Origin: Escarpia spicata
Taxonomy: Eukaryota; Annelida; Polychaeta; Sabellida; Siboglinidae
DNA: 64,000 bases
Assembly: GCA_963995525.1 (NCBI GenBank)
Contig: OZ023206.1
Span: forward strand, 73,748,506 to 73,812,505
Direction of reading: 5' to 3'
Part shown: positions 1-9,990 of the stretch, one piece after another
Position numbering within the stretch: position 1 is the stretch's first letter
Layout: each line of letters begins with the position of its first letter
The notes under the pieces: model-generated
What the model was told of the DNA's origin: nothing
Databases searched by the model: none
Seen by the model: the letters and a program-made list of their open reading frames with translations, nothing else
Translations under genes and position numbers: made by a program

Positions 1-2
1 TC

Positions 3-470
3 TTTCTCGGTGTTCTTCCGAAACGTCTCGTGCTGGCCTGCATCGATAACGACGCCTACAACGGACGCTACGACAGAAATCCCTTTCACGCTAAAAACAA
101 CAACATCAACTTCCTCGCCGTGTACGTCGACGGACGACAGATACCCGCCAAACCTTTCCAGCCCGACTTCGAGAACGATCTCTTTGTCAGGTGCTACCAT
201 AACCTGTTCACCTCGACGGGTAAGGCGTGGCAGGACGAAGGCAACGGTTTGACTCGCTACGACTTCCGACACGGCTACACCTTCTTCGCCGTGGACCTCA
301 CCCCCGATGCATGCGACGACTGCTGCTTCCATCTGGTACATAAGGGCAACGTGCGCATCGAGATTCATTTCCACGACGCGCTGACAACCACTGTGAACGT
401 CGTCGCCTACGCCGAATTCGAGAAGGTGCTGGAGATCGACAGGAGTCGTAACGTCATCTACGACAACTGA
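3..470 (+). CDS. Polinton/Maverick major capsid protein, C-terminal part (truncated by window edge)
   Basis: The frame is open from the window edge, so the 5' part is missing; 155 codons are visible, ending in TGA at 468-470. Residues starting CIDNDAYNG and continuing through NNINFLAVYVDGRQIPAKPF match the C-terminal half of the capsid-like gene at 38709-39917 of this window (INNDVYNG, NNINFVAIYVDGRQVPSKPL). This family is the double jelly-roll major capsid protein of Polinton/adintovirus-type elements, often labelled F54H12.2-like in animal genomes. The stop overlaps the start of the protease gene (TGATG), a compact virus-like arrangement. The codons are GC-rich compared with the AT-rich surroundings. 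The visible part carries no break, unlike the second copy. Family assignment rests on recognition of conserved stretches, not a search. Confidence 0.8.
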   Translation, partial: FLGVLPKRLVLACIDNDAYNGRYDRNPFHAKNNNINFLAVYVDGRQIPAKPFQPDFENDLFVRCYHNLFTSTGKAWQDEGNGLTRYDFRHGYTFFAVDLTPDACDDCCFHLVHKGNVRIEIHFHDALTTTVNVVAYAEFEKVLEIDRSRNVIYDN

Positions 471-922
471 TGGAAACCCTACAGCTCGTCCGCCTACTCA
501 CCCACGATACGCACGCCCGTGTCGTCATGCGCGGAATCGTACCCAAAGACGTGCTGCTCGAACTCCGAATAGACGCTTACCCCGTCGCCTTCGTGTGTAA
601 CACACACGACACGGGTAAACCCGGTGAACATTGGATAGCGATATACGTAGACGCCGACGGTTGCGGCGAATACTTCTGCTCGTACGGTCTGCCGCCGCAG
701 CACGTCGAGTTTTGTCGCTTCTTGAATAAACATTGTGTAACGTGGACTCATAATTCTAAGAGACTACAGAGTCCCGTGTCTAACGTTTGTGGACAATACT
801 GTGTTGCTTATCTCATGTTTCGATGTCGTGGAGTTGTCATGAAGGATTTCGTAAAAGGTTTCGGCACTGATATGATAGCAAACGATTGCCGTGTATTCGA
901 TTGGCTTAAACAACTGCAATAA
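470..922 (+). CDS. Adenain-like cysteine protease of a Polinton element
   Basis: A 150-residue ORF whose ATG at 470 overlaps the capsid stop by one base. Adenain-family proteases mature capsid proteins in adenoviruses and Polintons. Visible landmarks are His54-Trp55 in GEHWIAIYVD, Gln100 and Cys107 in LQSPVSNVCGQYC; the Gln-to-Cys spacing of seven matches the adenain oxyanion and nucleophile arrangement. The acidic triad position lies in the EYFCSYG segment, where relatives carry Asp or Glu directly before the SYG/PFG-like turn; here that position is Cys70, so activity is doubtful unless Glu67 substitutes. Length is close to the usual 150-200 residues. Two AATAAA signals lie about 230 and 275 bp downstream (1154-1159, 1197-1202). 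The ORF has no stop or frameshift. Confidence 0.8.
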   Translation: METLQLVRLLTHDTHARVVMRGIVPKDVLLELRIDAYPVAFVCNTHDTGKPGEHWIAIYVDADGCGEYFCSYGLPPQHVEFCRFLNKHCVTWTHNSKRLQSPVSNVCGQYCVAYLMFRCRGVVMKDFVKGFGTDMIANDCRVFDWLKQLQ

Positions 923-1492
923 CCGTGTTTCATTAACGAACAGGTGTTATCATCATCATTGTCATTAACGATTCGAGCCTATGGCGCGGTGGTCACACAC
1001 CCGTAAGCTCACGGCCTCTGAGGTGGTGTTCACTCACCCGTAAGTCGTATACCATCATCATCCCGCGAGCCACTGACGTGGTCGTATTGACCCCTAAGCT
1101 CACGACCTCTGTCGCGGTGTTCATTCACCCACAAGTCTTGATGTACTTCGTTTAATAAAACACGGTTTCATATTATATACGCTTGTATCTTTCATCAATA
1201 AAACACGTGTGCACTCGTATACTCTTGTGTTTCGTTAGTTCTTTCATACACGCGCATTCACCTTCCCTCCCGTACACGTACATTCATACAATAACACCAC
1301 TCCCCGTTAGGAGGCGTCACCCACTATTTCAACTCTGATGTAACCGCCAGGGGGCGCTACACACGCTCACACATACGGTCACGTGACTACTCACTTTGCT
1401 CAGGGGGGCGGCTTTCGAAACCTCCCTAATATCAACCAAAAATGACTCCGAAACACCCCTGGATGGCTATCCAGATGGTCTCTCTTACTACT
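923..1492 (+). other. 3' flank of the Polinton gene pair
   Basis: No gene seen. It holds a degenerate direct repeat of about 60 bp with a 91-bp offset (around 988-1050 and 1079-1140, both containing TAAGCTCACG). AATAAA polyadenylation signals are at 1154-1159 and 1197-1202. I could not recognise a Polinton terminal inverted repeat. Confidence 0.45.
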
Positions 1493-1648
1493 GATGTGGG
1501 TAACATCTCGTCAACAAAGGGGATGTGGGTAACATCTCGTCAACAAAGGGGATGTGGGTAACATCTCGTCAACAAAGGGGATGTGGGTAACATCTCGTCA
1601 ACAAAGGGGATGTGGGTAACATCTCGTCAACAAAGGGGATGTGGGTAA
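1493..1648 (+). repeat. 29-bp minisatellite, about 5.4 copies
   Basis: Unit GATGTGGGTAACATCTCGTC plus AACAAAGGG, period exactly 29 (the ATG of the unit falls at 1494, 1523, 1552, 1581, 1610 and 1639). Copies look identical. From 1649 to 1860 the sequence is unique, with nothing recognised apart from a TATATAAG-like string near 1767. Confidence 0.95.
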
Positions 1649-1860
1649 AAAGCAGTACTTCCCACTTAAAAGTTGTAATGTTGTCAGCAGTTCAAATAGG
1701 ACATATGTATAATGTTGACATTTATGTAGATTGGATATATAATTACCGAGGACAGGTCACTGAGCTATATAAGAACACACCTTTTTACTGACATTGTTAG
1801 CTGATGTGTTTATGAGTGATGCCGTCATTCAGGGACACAGTTACCACATGTCAATGTGTA

Positions 1861-2655
1861 CACGGGCTCACAGGCTGCGGGTGTGGTGGGTGCAGACACA
1901 CCCCGTTGAGGCAAGAACACGGGCTCACAGGCTGCGGGTGTGGTAGGTGCAGACACATCCCGTTGAGGCTATAACACGGGCTCACAGGCTGCGGGTGTGG
2001 TGGGTGCAGACACCCCCCGTTGAGACAAGAACACGGGCTCACAGGCTGCGGGTGTGGTGGGTGCAGACACACCCCGTTGAGGCAAGAACACGGGCTCACA
2101 GGCTGCGGGCGTGGTTGGTGCAGACACACCCCGTTGAGACAAGAACACGGGCTCACAGACTGCGGGCGTGGTTGGTGCAGACACACCCCGTTGAGACAAG
2201 AACACGGGCTCACAGGCTGCGGGTGTGGTGGGTGCAGACACACCCCATTGAGGCAAGAACACGGGCACACAGGCTGCGGGTATGGTGGGTGCAGACACAC
2301 CCCGTTGAGGCAAGAACACGGGCTCACAGGCTGCGGGTGTGGTGGGTGCAGACACACCCCATTGAGGCAAGAACACGGGCTCACAGGCTGCGGGTGTGGT
2401 GGGTGCACACACCCCGTTGAGGCAAGAACACGGGCTCACAGGCTGCGGGTGTGGTGGGTGCAGACACACCCCATTGAGGCAAGAACACGGGCTCACAGGC
2501 TGCGGGTGTGGTGGGTGCAGACACACCCCATTGAGGCAGAACACGGGCTCACAGGCTGCGGGTCTGGTGGGTGCAGACACACCCCGTTGAGGCAAGAACA
2601 CGGGCTCACAGGCTGCGGGTATGGTGGGTGCAGACACACCCCGATGAGGCAAGAG
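1861..2655 (+). repeat. 57-bp GC-rich minisatellite, about 14 copies
   Basis: Units begin CACGGGCTCACAGGCTGCGG and recur every 57 bp (1861, 1918 and so on). Since 57 is 19 codons, several frames on both strands stay open across the array and give repetitive Cys/His/Pro-rich translations; I treat these as repeat artefacts. One unit near 2402 lacks a few bases. Confidence 0.95.
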
Positions 2656-2689
2656 TTCCGGCCGTCTTAAAGGGTGTAATGGTGGTCTC

Positions 2690-4647
2690 ATGGGGTGCGT
2701 AGTTGGAAATCTGAAAGGGGTGTACTTGAAGGTGTCACGGATGTATAGTTGGAGGTCTCAAGGGAGTGCATTTGGAGGTCTCAAGGGGTGTACTTGGAGG
2801 TCTCAAGGGGTGTAGTTGGAGGTCTCAAGTGGGTGCATTTGGAGGTCTCAAGTGGGTGCATTTGGAGGTCTCAAGGGGTGTATTTGGAGGTCTCAAGGGG
2901 TGTAGTGGAGGTCTCAAGGGAGTGCATTTGGAGGTCTCAAGGGGTGTAGTTGGAGGTCTCAAGTGGGTGCATTTGGAGGTCTCAAGTGGGTGCATTTGGA
3001 GGTCTCAAGGGGTGTAGTTGGAGGTTTCAAGGGGTGTAGTTGGAGGTCTCAAGTGGGTGCATTTGGAGGTCTCAAGGGGTGTAGTTGGTGGTCTCAAGGG
3101 GTGTAGTTGGAGGTCTCAAGTGGGTGCATTTGGAGGTCTCAAGGGGTGTAGTTGGAGGTTTCAAGGGGTGTAGTTGGAGGTCTCAAGTGGGTGCATTTGG
3201 AGGTCTCAAGGGGTGTAGTTGGAGGTTTCAAGGGGTGTAGTTGGAGGTCTCAAGGGGTGTAGTTGGAGGTCTCAAGGGAGTGCATTTGGAGGTCTCAAGG
3301 GGTGTAGTTGGAGGTCTCAAGGGGTGTAGTTGGAGATCTTAAGGGGTGCAGTTAGAGATCTCAAATGAGTGCTTTTGGAGGTCTCAAGGGGGTGCAGTTG
3401 GAGGTCTCAAGGGGGTGCAGTTGGAGGTCTCAAGGGTGTGCAGTTGGATGTCTCAAGGGGTTGCATTTGGAGGTATCAAGGGGTGTAGTTGGAGGTCTCA
3501 AGGGGTGTAGTTGGAGGCCTCAAGGGGTGCAGTTGGAGGTCTCAAGGGGGTGCATTTGGAGGTCTCAAGGGGTGCAGTTGGAGGTCTCAAGGGGTGTAGT
3601 TGGAGTTCTCAAGGGGTGCAGTTGGAGGTCTCAAGGGGTGCAGTTGGAGGTCTCAAGGGGTGTACTTGGAGGTCTCAAGGGGTGTAGTTGGAGGTCTCAA
3701 GTGGGTGCATTTGGAGGTTTCAAGTGGGTGCATTTGGAGGTCTCAAGGGGTGTATTTGGAGGTCTCAAGGGGTGTAGTGGAGGTCTCAAGGGAGTGCATT
3801 TGGAGGTCTCAAGGGGTGTAGTTGGAGGTCTCAAGTGGGTGCATTTGGAGGTCTCAAGTGGGTGCATTTGGAGGTCTCAAGGGGTGTAGTTGGAGGTTTC
3901 AAGGGGTGTAGTTGGAGGTCTCAAGGGGTGTAGTTGGAGGTCTCAAGTGGGTGCATTTGGAGGTCTCAAGGGGTGTAGTTGGAGGTTTCAAAGGGTGTAG
4001 TTGGAGGTCTCAAGTGGGTGCATTTGGAGGTCTCAAGGGGTGTAGTTGGAGGTTTCAAGGGGTGTAGTTGGAGGTCTCAAGGGGTGTAGTTGGAGGTCTC
4101 AAGGGGTGTAGTTGGAGGTCTCAAGGGAGTGCATTTGGAGGTCTCAAGGGGTGTAGTTGGAGGTCTCAAGGGGTGTAGTTGGAGATCTTAAGGGGTGCAG
4201 TTAGATATCTCAAATGAGTGCTTTTGGAGGTCTCAAGGGGGTGCAGTTGGAGGTCTCAAGGGTGTGCAGTTGGATGTCTCAAGGGGTTGCATTTGGAGGT
4301 CTCAAGGGGTGTAGTTGGAGGTCTCAAGGGGTGTAGTTGGAGGCCTCAAGGGGTGCAGTTGGAGGTCTCAAGGGGGTGCAGTTGGACGTCTCAAGGGGGT
4401 GCATTTGGAGGTCTCAAGGGGTGCAGTTGGAGGTCTCAAGGGGTGTAGTTGGAGTTCTCAAGGGGTGCAGTTGGAGGTCTCAAGGGGTGCAGTTGGAGGT
4501 CTCAAGGGGTGTAGTTGGAAGTCTCAAGGGGTGCAGTTGGAGGTCTCAAGGGATGCAGTTGGAGGTCTCAAGGGGTGCAGTTGGAGGTCTCAAGGGGGTG
4601 CAGTTGGAGGTCTCAAGGGGTGCAGTTGGAGGTCTCAAGGGGTGCAG
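2690..4647 (+). repeat. 22/23-bp minisatellite, about 88 copies, with a higher-order duplication
   Basis: The basic unit is GGAGGTCTCAAGGGGTGTAG plus TT (22 bp); a 23-bp variant carries AAGTGGGTGCATTT. Rare variants recur 826-872 bp apart, for example ATGAGTGCTTTTGG at 3365 and 4214, and GTAGTGGAGG at 2902 and 3774, so a block of about 850 bp was duplicated in tandem. There is no credible coding potential. Confidence 0.95.
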
Positions 4648-4720
4648 ATTTACAAACGGGGGGCAGCTGACGGTTGTTTCGGGAACCTGGTCAGGTCGTA
4701 AAACGCATCCACACAATGAA

Positions 4721-5911
4721 CCACACTACAGGCCTGACACGACACAACCACACTACAGGCCTGACACGACACAACCACACTACAGGCCTGACACGACGCA
4801 ACCACACTACAGGCCTGACACGACGCAACCACACTACAGGCCTGACACGACACAACCACACTACAGGCCTGACACGACGCAACCACACTACACGTCTGAC
4901 ACGACACAACCACACTACAGGCCTGACACGACACGACCACACTACACGTCTGACACAACCACACTACATGCCTGACACGACGCAACCACACTACAGGCCT
5001 GAAATGACGCAACCACACTACAGGCCTGACATGACACAACCACACTACAGGCCTGACACGACGCAACCACACTATAGGCCTGACACGACACAACCACACT
5101 ACAGGCCTGACACGACACAACCACACTACAGGCCTGACACGACGCAACCACACTACACGTCTGACACGACACAACCACACTACAGGCCTGACACGACCAC
5201 ACTAAAGGCCTGACACGATACAACCACACTAAAGGCCTGACACGACACAACCACACTACAGGCCTGACACGACACAACCACACTACACGTCTGACACGAC
5301 ACAACCACACTACAGGCCTGACACGACACAACCACACTACAGGCCTGACACGACGCAACCACACTACATGCCTGACACGACGCAACCACACTACAGGCCT
5401 GACACGGCGCAACCACACTACAGGCCTGACACGACACAACCACACTACAGGCCTGACACGACGCAACCACACTACACGTCTGACACGACACAACCACACT
5501 ACAGGCCTGACACGACACGACCACACTACACGTCTGACACAACCACACTACAGGCCTGACACGACACAACCACACTACAGGCCTGAAATGACGCAACCAC
5601 ACTACAGGCCTGACATGACACAACCACACTACAGGCCTGACACGACGCAACCACACTATAGGCCTGACACGACACAACCACACTACAGGCCTGACACGAC
5701 ACAACCACACTACAGGCCTGACACGACGCAACCACACTACACGTCTGACACGACACAACCACACGTCTGACACGACACAACCACACTAAAGGCCTGACAC
5801 GATACAACCACACTAAAGGCCTGACACGACACAACCACACTACAGGCCTGACACGACACAACCACACTACACGTCTGACATGACACAACCACACTAAAGG
5901 CCTGACACGAC
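4721..5911 (+). repeat. 27-bp minisatellite, about 44 copies, with a 584-bp higher-order duplication
   Basis: Unit CTACAGGCCTGACACGACAC plus AACCACA, carrying an AGGCCT (StuI-type) site. It is nine codons long, so long open frames on both strands are expected by construction. Rare variants recur exactly 584 bp apart: GAAATGACG at 5001 and 5585, GACATGACAC at 5028 and 5612, ACTATAGG at 5071 and 5655. Confidence 0.95.
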
Positions 5912-8108
5912 AAAGCCAAACTCTGACAGAGAGGATTTGTAGAAATAATGCTCCACATAACTGGCAGAGTGTCATTTTTATATGACAACACTTATGACGG
6001 CTTCATATGGTGTTTCCTAAAATATTAATTACATAAAATATATCAAGATAAATATCCACAACGAACACGATTATATTGTGTATCATATAAATACCCATCA
6101 TTTTATTGCAGACATGCACTCAAGCCAATCTGCTTTGATCACTTTATCTTAATGTTTCAGTATAACTTGGTAAACACACAAATGGAGTATTTACACATCT
6201 ATTTACAAACATTTCACGTAATTGAATTATATATGCTGAGAACACATCTGTTATCTACCGCCCACTCTACTCTAAGACCAAATCGTCTTCCTACAATCAT
6301 GTTATCTACTCATTCCAAACTTACAATCCCTCTCTATATTCGTTCTCCCCCATCCACGTGTATATTTCCGGGGCGGTGCTATCTCATACGTTGGTCAATC
6401 AGGCCCTGGGATCGGTGAACCATCTTGTCAACACTATACAAGTTCCTCGGGCATTCACTAACTCCTCTAGCCCAATCCAGCCCACCTCTCAGGATTGTTA
6501 TGGCTGTCTCTCACACCTGTCTCTCAGTCTCACTGCAAACATAACATATTGACACATTCTGAGTAATAATTACATGTTATGAAACTCTAAATTTATTCGA
6601 AATATTAAAAGGATATATAAGTATGTTTTATACTTTTTCAAATTCATATTGTCTTTGATCCAGTCCCTAATCTAAAGCCTGGTTTTTAAGGTTTATTTTC
6701 TTCAATTTAATCAGCTGAAGACAAATGATTATTAAATGAAGTGATGACAAATACATATTAATTGAGCCAGTCCCTTATCTAAAGTCTTGATCTTGCCCTG
6801 GTTGTCTTTTGCAACAAAGTATATTTACTGATCAAAGCCATGAAACTTCCTGTTATAAAATGTATATTCATTGGTTGGTAATTTCTACACAACTAAAAAC
6901 ATCCTCGGTCAGTCGTGGAGCCCAAAGTGAATCAGGTTCGTTTTAAATATTCAAATGTGTAGAATGTTAATTGTTGAATAATAGGCAAAATTGGTTCATT
7001 AAAATAAATAAATTACAAACGTTTTATTGAAATCCCCCAAATTACTTTGATTGTTAGATCTAACAAAACTTGCAACTATAAATAGTTATTTAATTGTATA
7101 GTCTATGTGCCGGATTACATAAGTTTGTAAAATGTTAACCACACTTGTTCAAACAGTTTAATTAATAACTTCACCAAAATAAAATAAATAACGAATGGTA
7201 CATGTTAATTTTGATTTAGTCCCTTGTCAATCGTTGCCAATTGTTTGTTGCCATGGTTACTATTTGCAACAAAGTATATAGTTACTGATCAAAGCCAGAA
7301 AACTTCCTGTTATACAATGTATATTAATGTCCACACAGCGACTGTAAACATCCTGTGTCATTCAGGAGGCCACAGAATCAGTTCGTTCAAATATTCTGGG
7401 TCTGAATATTTCAAGTAATATGCAAAGTCGGTTTAACATTAATAAAAATAAATGGACGACAAGTTTTGTTGAAATCCTAAACAAATGACTGACTTAGATG
7501 AGGAAACTTGTCAAAGGGTGAATACCTTCTGTTACACCGTCAACTGATTTAGGGGCGGACTACGTTTGTCACATTTAGGCCAGGTCTGGTAAAACATAAT
7601 TTGTCCAACTTATGTCACCAAACATTAACAATAAAACTGCAGTGACGAGTGACGCGCCAGTGTGTCACATACAGAGGACACCGGACAGGGCTTAGTCTTA
7701 ATCACTGATAATTATAATCAAAGGAAACAATAAAAAGGAATGGTACAAGATAGTGTTGAATCACCCCGTCTAATGGGGCGAGTGCCCCGGGTGAGGGTTG
7801 TTTAGAGGGCACAAAGTATGTTTACTAGTGACAGCCAGGGACGAGGTAGAGAGACACGACAGACGTAGCTGACGTCAGACGTATCTGACGACGTCATAGA
7901 TACATTGTATCACAACGTCGAGGCGGAAACTTCTACCCTAGCAATCAACTGCGGTTGTTTTGAGGGGTGTGGAAACTTCTACCCTGGCTGGGGTGTTTAC
8001 AACGCCGTCTAATGAGGTGGTCATTTAGAGACGAGTCAGTGACAGTGGACAGTGTTGAGAGTAGATCAACTGTAGACGAGTGTGACAGTTGACAATCAAC
8101 TGACTTAC
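5912..8108. other. AT-rich unassigned stretch with a diverged tandem duplication
   Basis: No gene seen. A diverged tandem copy lies at an offset of about 455 bp: GCAACAAAGTATAT followed by ACTGATCAAAGCCA and CTTCCTGTTATA occurs at about 6811 and about 7266, and the flanks from about 6755 and 7210 are also similar. The part nearest 8108 may include the 3' UTR of the minus-strand NLR gene that ends at 8109. Confidence 0.5.
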
Positions 8109-8193
8109 CTAGTAGTTGTAGTTAAACCTCCACCGTACACCGAGTCGCTCTAGTCCGCGGACACACTCGGGTGACAGGGAACAGCCGCCAGCC
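8109..8193 (-). CDS. NLR terminal exon: last LRR and stop
   Basis: The acceptor is a pyrimidine-rich tract ending CTGTCTTTCAG at 8194. The exon reads AGGCSLSPECVRGLERLGV and then a short tail rich in Asn and Tyr, ending in TAG at 8111-8109. This fits the truncated last LRR of NLR proteins, which commonly ends in a GLERLGV-like helix. The first base completes a Gly codon begun in the exon ending at 8652. The stop is followed immediately by GTAAGT, a perfect donor sequence, so the exon boundary may coincide with the stop codon; a spliced 3' UTR or a recently acquired stop are both possible. Confidence 0.8.
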
Positions 8194-8651
8194 CTGAAAG
8201 ACAGAGGACAGATACAGGACACGTGTCATGTCGTCACACGACTCTCGGTGACTCTACGTCACACAAACTAACTCGACTCAACCAGATAATATCATCTCAC
8301 CTTATCTCCAACTGTCGGTTGACTGTCATCAGTTGACAGAAGACGTCACGACTGTCGTCTGTCACCCGGGGGTTGACCAGGCACCTGTATAAGTAGGAGA
8401 CAGGAATAAGTGGACAGACACTGACAAACCCTCGGGTCGTCGCCGGTCTTAATGTGTCACCATAAACCCTTCGCGACAGTGACACAATCGTGTCAAGTTG
8501 TGTCACTTTTACGGATTAACGTTTTTAGGGGTTAATTGTTGACGGGCAATTTAAGGTTTGCAAAACACGTTTACTGATGGGGCAATTAGCTGACTGAGGG
8601 TAAATAAAGAGAGGGTGGTAATTGTAGTGTGTCATTAAACATGTTCCTTAC

Positions 8652-8735
8652 CCCAGTTGCTTCAGCTGTCCCCATCGACCCAGACCGTCAACGAGGGCGG
8701 CCAGTGACACGTCCGTTAAACCGCACCGGTCCACG
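8652..8735 (-). CDS. NLR LRR exon (84 bp)
   Basis: Acceptor GTTGTTTCAG precedes 8735 and donor GTAAGG follows 8652. The exon starts with one base and ends with two bases of split codons. It encodes VDRCGLTDVSLAALVDGL and a following WGQLKQL segment, the ribonuclease-inhibitor-type 28-residue LRR with the Cys-Gly-Leu start seen in NLR receptors. The length of 84 bp is the classic one-repeat-one-exon size. The Leu spacing shows no defects. Confidence 0.85.
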
Positions 8736-9045
8736 CTGAAACAACGACATATTATAAATGTTTATGTCACATTTCAGCCGTCGTCGGACAAACTGTCAAC
8801 GTGTCGTGTCGTTGAACTACCTCCAGTAAACAACAACAAATGTCAGACTCGATCCACCAAAACAACACTTTTAACGCCAACATTTCTTCTGATGCGTCAA
8901 ATATTCGATGGTTGAGACGTCAACAAACTGGTAAAGACAAGTACGAGTCGCTACGGACGATGACAGGACGACGACGTTTCTAAAAGTCGCCAGTTCATTT
9001 GAAGCCGGTGTAACTAAAGTTGACGATGTCATCTTACAGACTTAC

Positions 9046-9138
9046 CTTACGACACGGAGTCGTGACATCTCGGCGACAGCTGCCCCCAGAGACTGAGCCG
9101 CCTCCGCCGTTGACAGACATCCGTCGTTGCCGCTCAGA
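9046..9138 (-). CDS. NLR LRR exon (93 bp)
   Basis: The acceptor ends TTTGTAG at 9139 and the donor GTAAGT begins at 9045. The repeat begins LSGNDGCL and continues through an Ala-rich helix to MSRLRVV, the second LRR subtype that alternates with the Cys-Gly-Leu subtype in NLRs. GTAAG is doubled at the 3' edge (9050-9041). Only the inner donor keeps the length a multiple of three (93) and the frame into the next exon, so I chose it. Use of the outer donor would shift the frame. Confidence 0.82.
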
Positions 9139-9642
9139 CTACAAAGTAAGTAAAACGAGACATGTGACATGTGGACAACTGGTCTATTAACGACAACATT
9201 CACGACACAAACGTCTACACAGGACAGACTCGAGTGAGACGATAAAGTCGTATTTCAACTGTCAGTGTCAGTTGAAACAAATGTAACTTCTGTGTCGGTC
9301 GTTGTCACATCAAAGGACGTCGATCGCCGGCCTTCGACGTCTTTAAAATGTAATACATAATAAAAGACAAATGTGAACCAAAGCCGAGGACAACGTCTCA
9401 AACAAACGTCTTCTCCACGTGTTGGCGACAATCTACAAATTATAAACAAATATACACCAACTTTGTGTGTCGACAGTCGCCAGACACCAGCAGTTGTTTC
9501 ACGCAGACTTCACGAAACATTTCATTACAATTTACACAGTTCACTGTTTTGTTTTATATTTTAAACACCTGCTGCCTCTGTGTGTTCTTTAACCACAGGT
9601 CGCTGTAACTGTTTACAACAGCAATAATTAAATATTTCTTAC

Positions 9643-9726
9643 CGGAGCTGTTCCAACTGCCGCATGTGTCGCAGTCCCCGTGACAAGTCAGTCAATGTCT
9701 GCGGCATTAAACCGCACCGCCGCAAC
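9643..9726 (-). CDS. NLR LRR exon (84 bp)
   Basis: Acceptor TTGTTGTTTCAG precedes 9726 and donor GTAAGAA follows 9643. It encodes LRRCGLMPQTLTDLSRGL and MRQLEQL, a complete Cys-Gly-Leu-type LRR. The exon and its 5' intron sequence are a duplicate of the module at 8652 (about 1 kb offset). Phase is identical to the other LRR exons, so exons of this type can be gained or lost without disturbing frame. Confidence 0.87.
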
Positions 9727-9990
9727 CTGAAACAACAAAATGTTTATTGTAGACTTCATCGACATAAATAATATCATCTGTTGTCGAACAAACTCTCAAA
9801 GTCTCTTCATCGTTGAACTACCTCCAGTAAACAACAACAAATGTCAGACTTGATCCACCAAAACAACACTTTTAACGCCAACAATTCTTCTGATACCTCA
9901 ATTATTCGATAATTCAGACAAGAAACTGGTGAAACTAAAGTCGTATTTCACTTGTCAGTGTCAGTTGAAACAAATGTATCGAGTCAGCTG

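Larger units (their letters stand above)
8770..9990. repeat. Duplicated LRR-exon module, one copy lacking the second exon
   Basis: Intron sequence containing GTTGAACTACCTCCAGTAAA occurs at about 8811 and 9812, offset 1,001 bp, preceding the two 84-bp LRR exons. Sequence with GTCAGTGTCAGTTGAAACAA occurs at about 9263 and 9957, offset near 700 bp. The offset falls by about 300 bp because the upstream copy lacks the segment that holds the 93-bp exon in the downstream copy. Confidence 0.75.

Noticed and set aside
1851..2691. Long open frames on both strands with Cys/His/Pro-rich translations
   Set aside because: They follow the 57-bp repeat, which is a multiple of three and free of stops; no start context, splice signals or non-repetitive part.
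4650..5975. Several 150-215-codon frames across the 27-bp array
   Set aside because: The unit is nine codons long and each frame simply repeats the same nine residues; explained by the tandem repeat.
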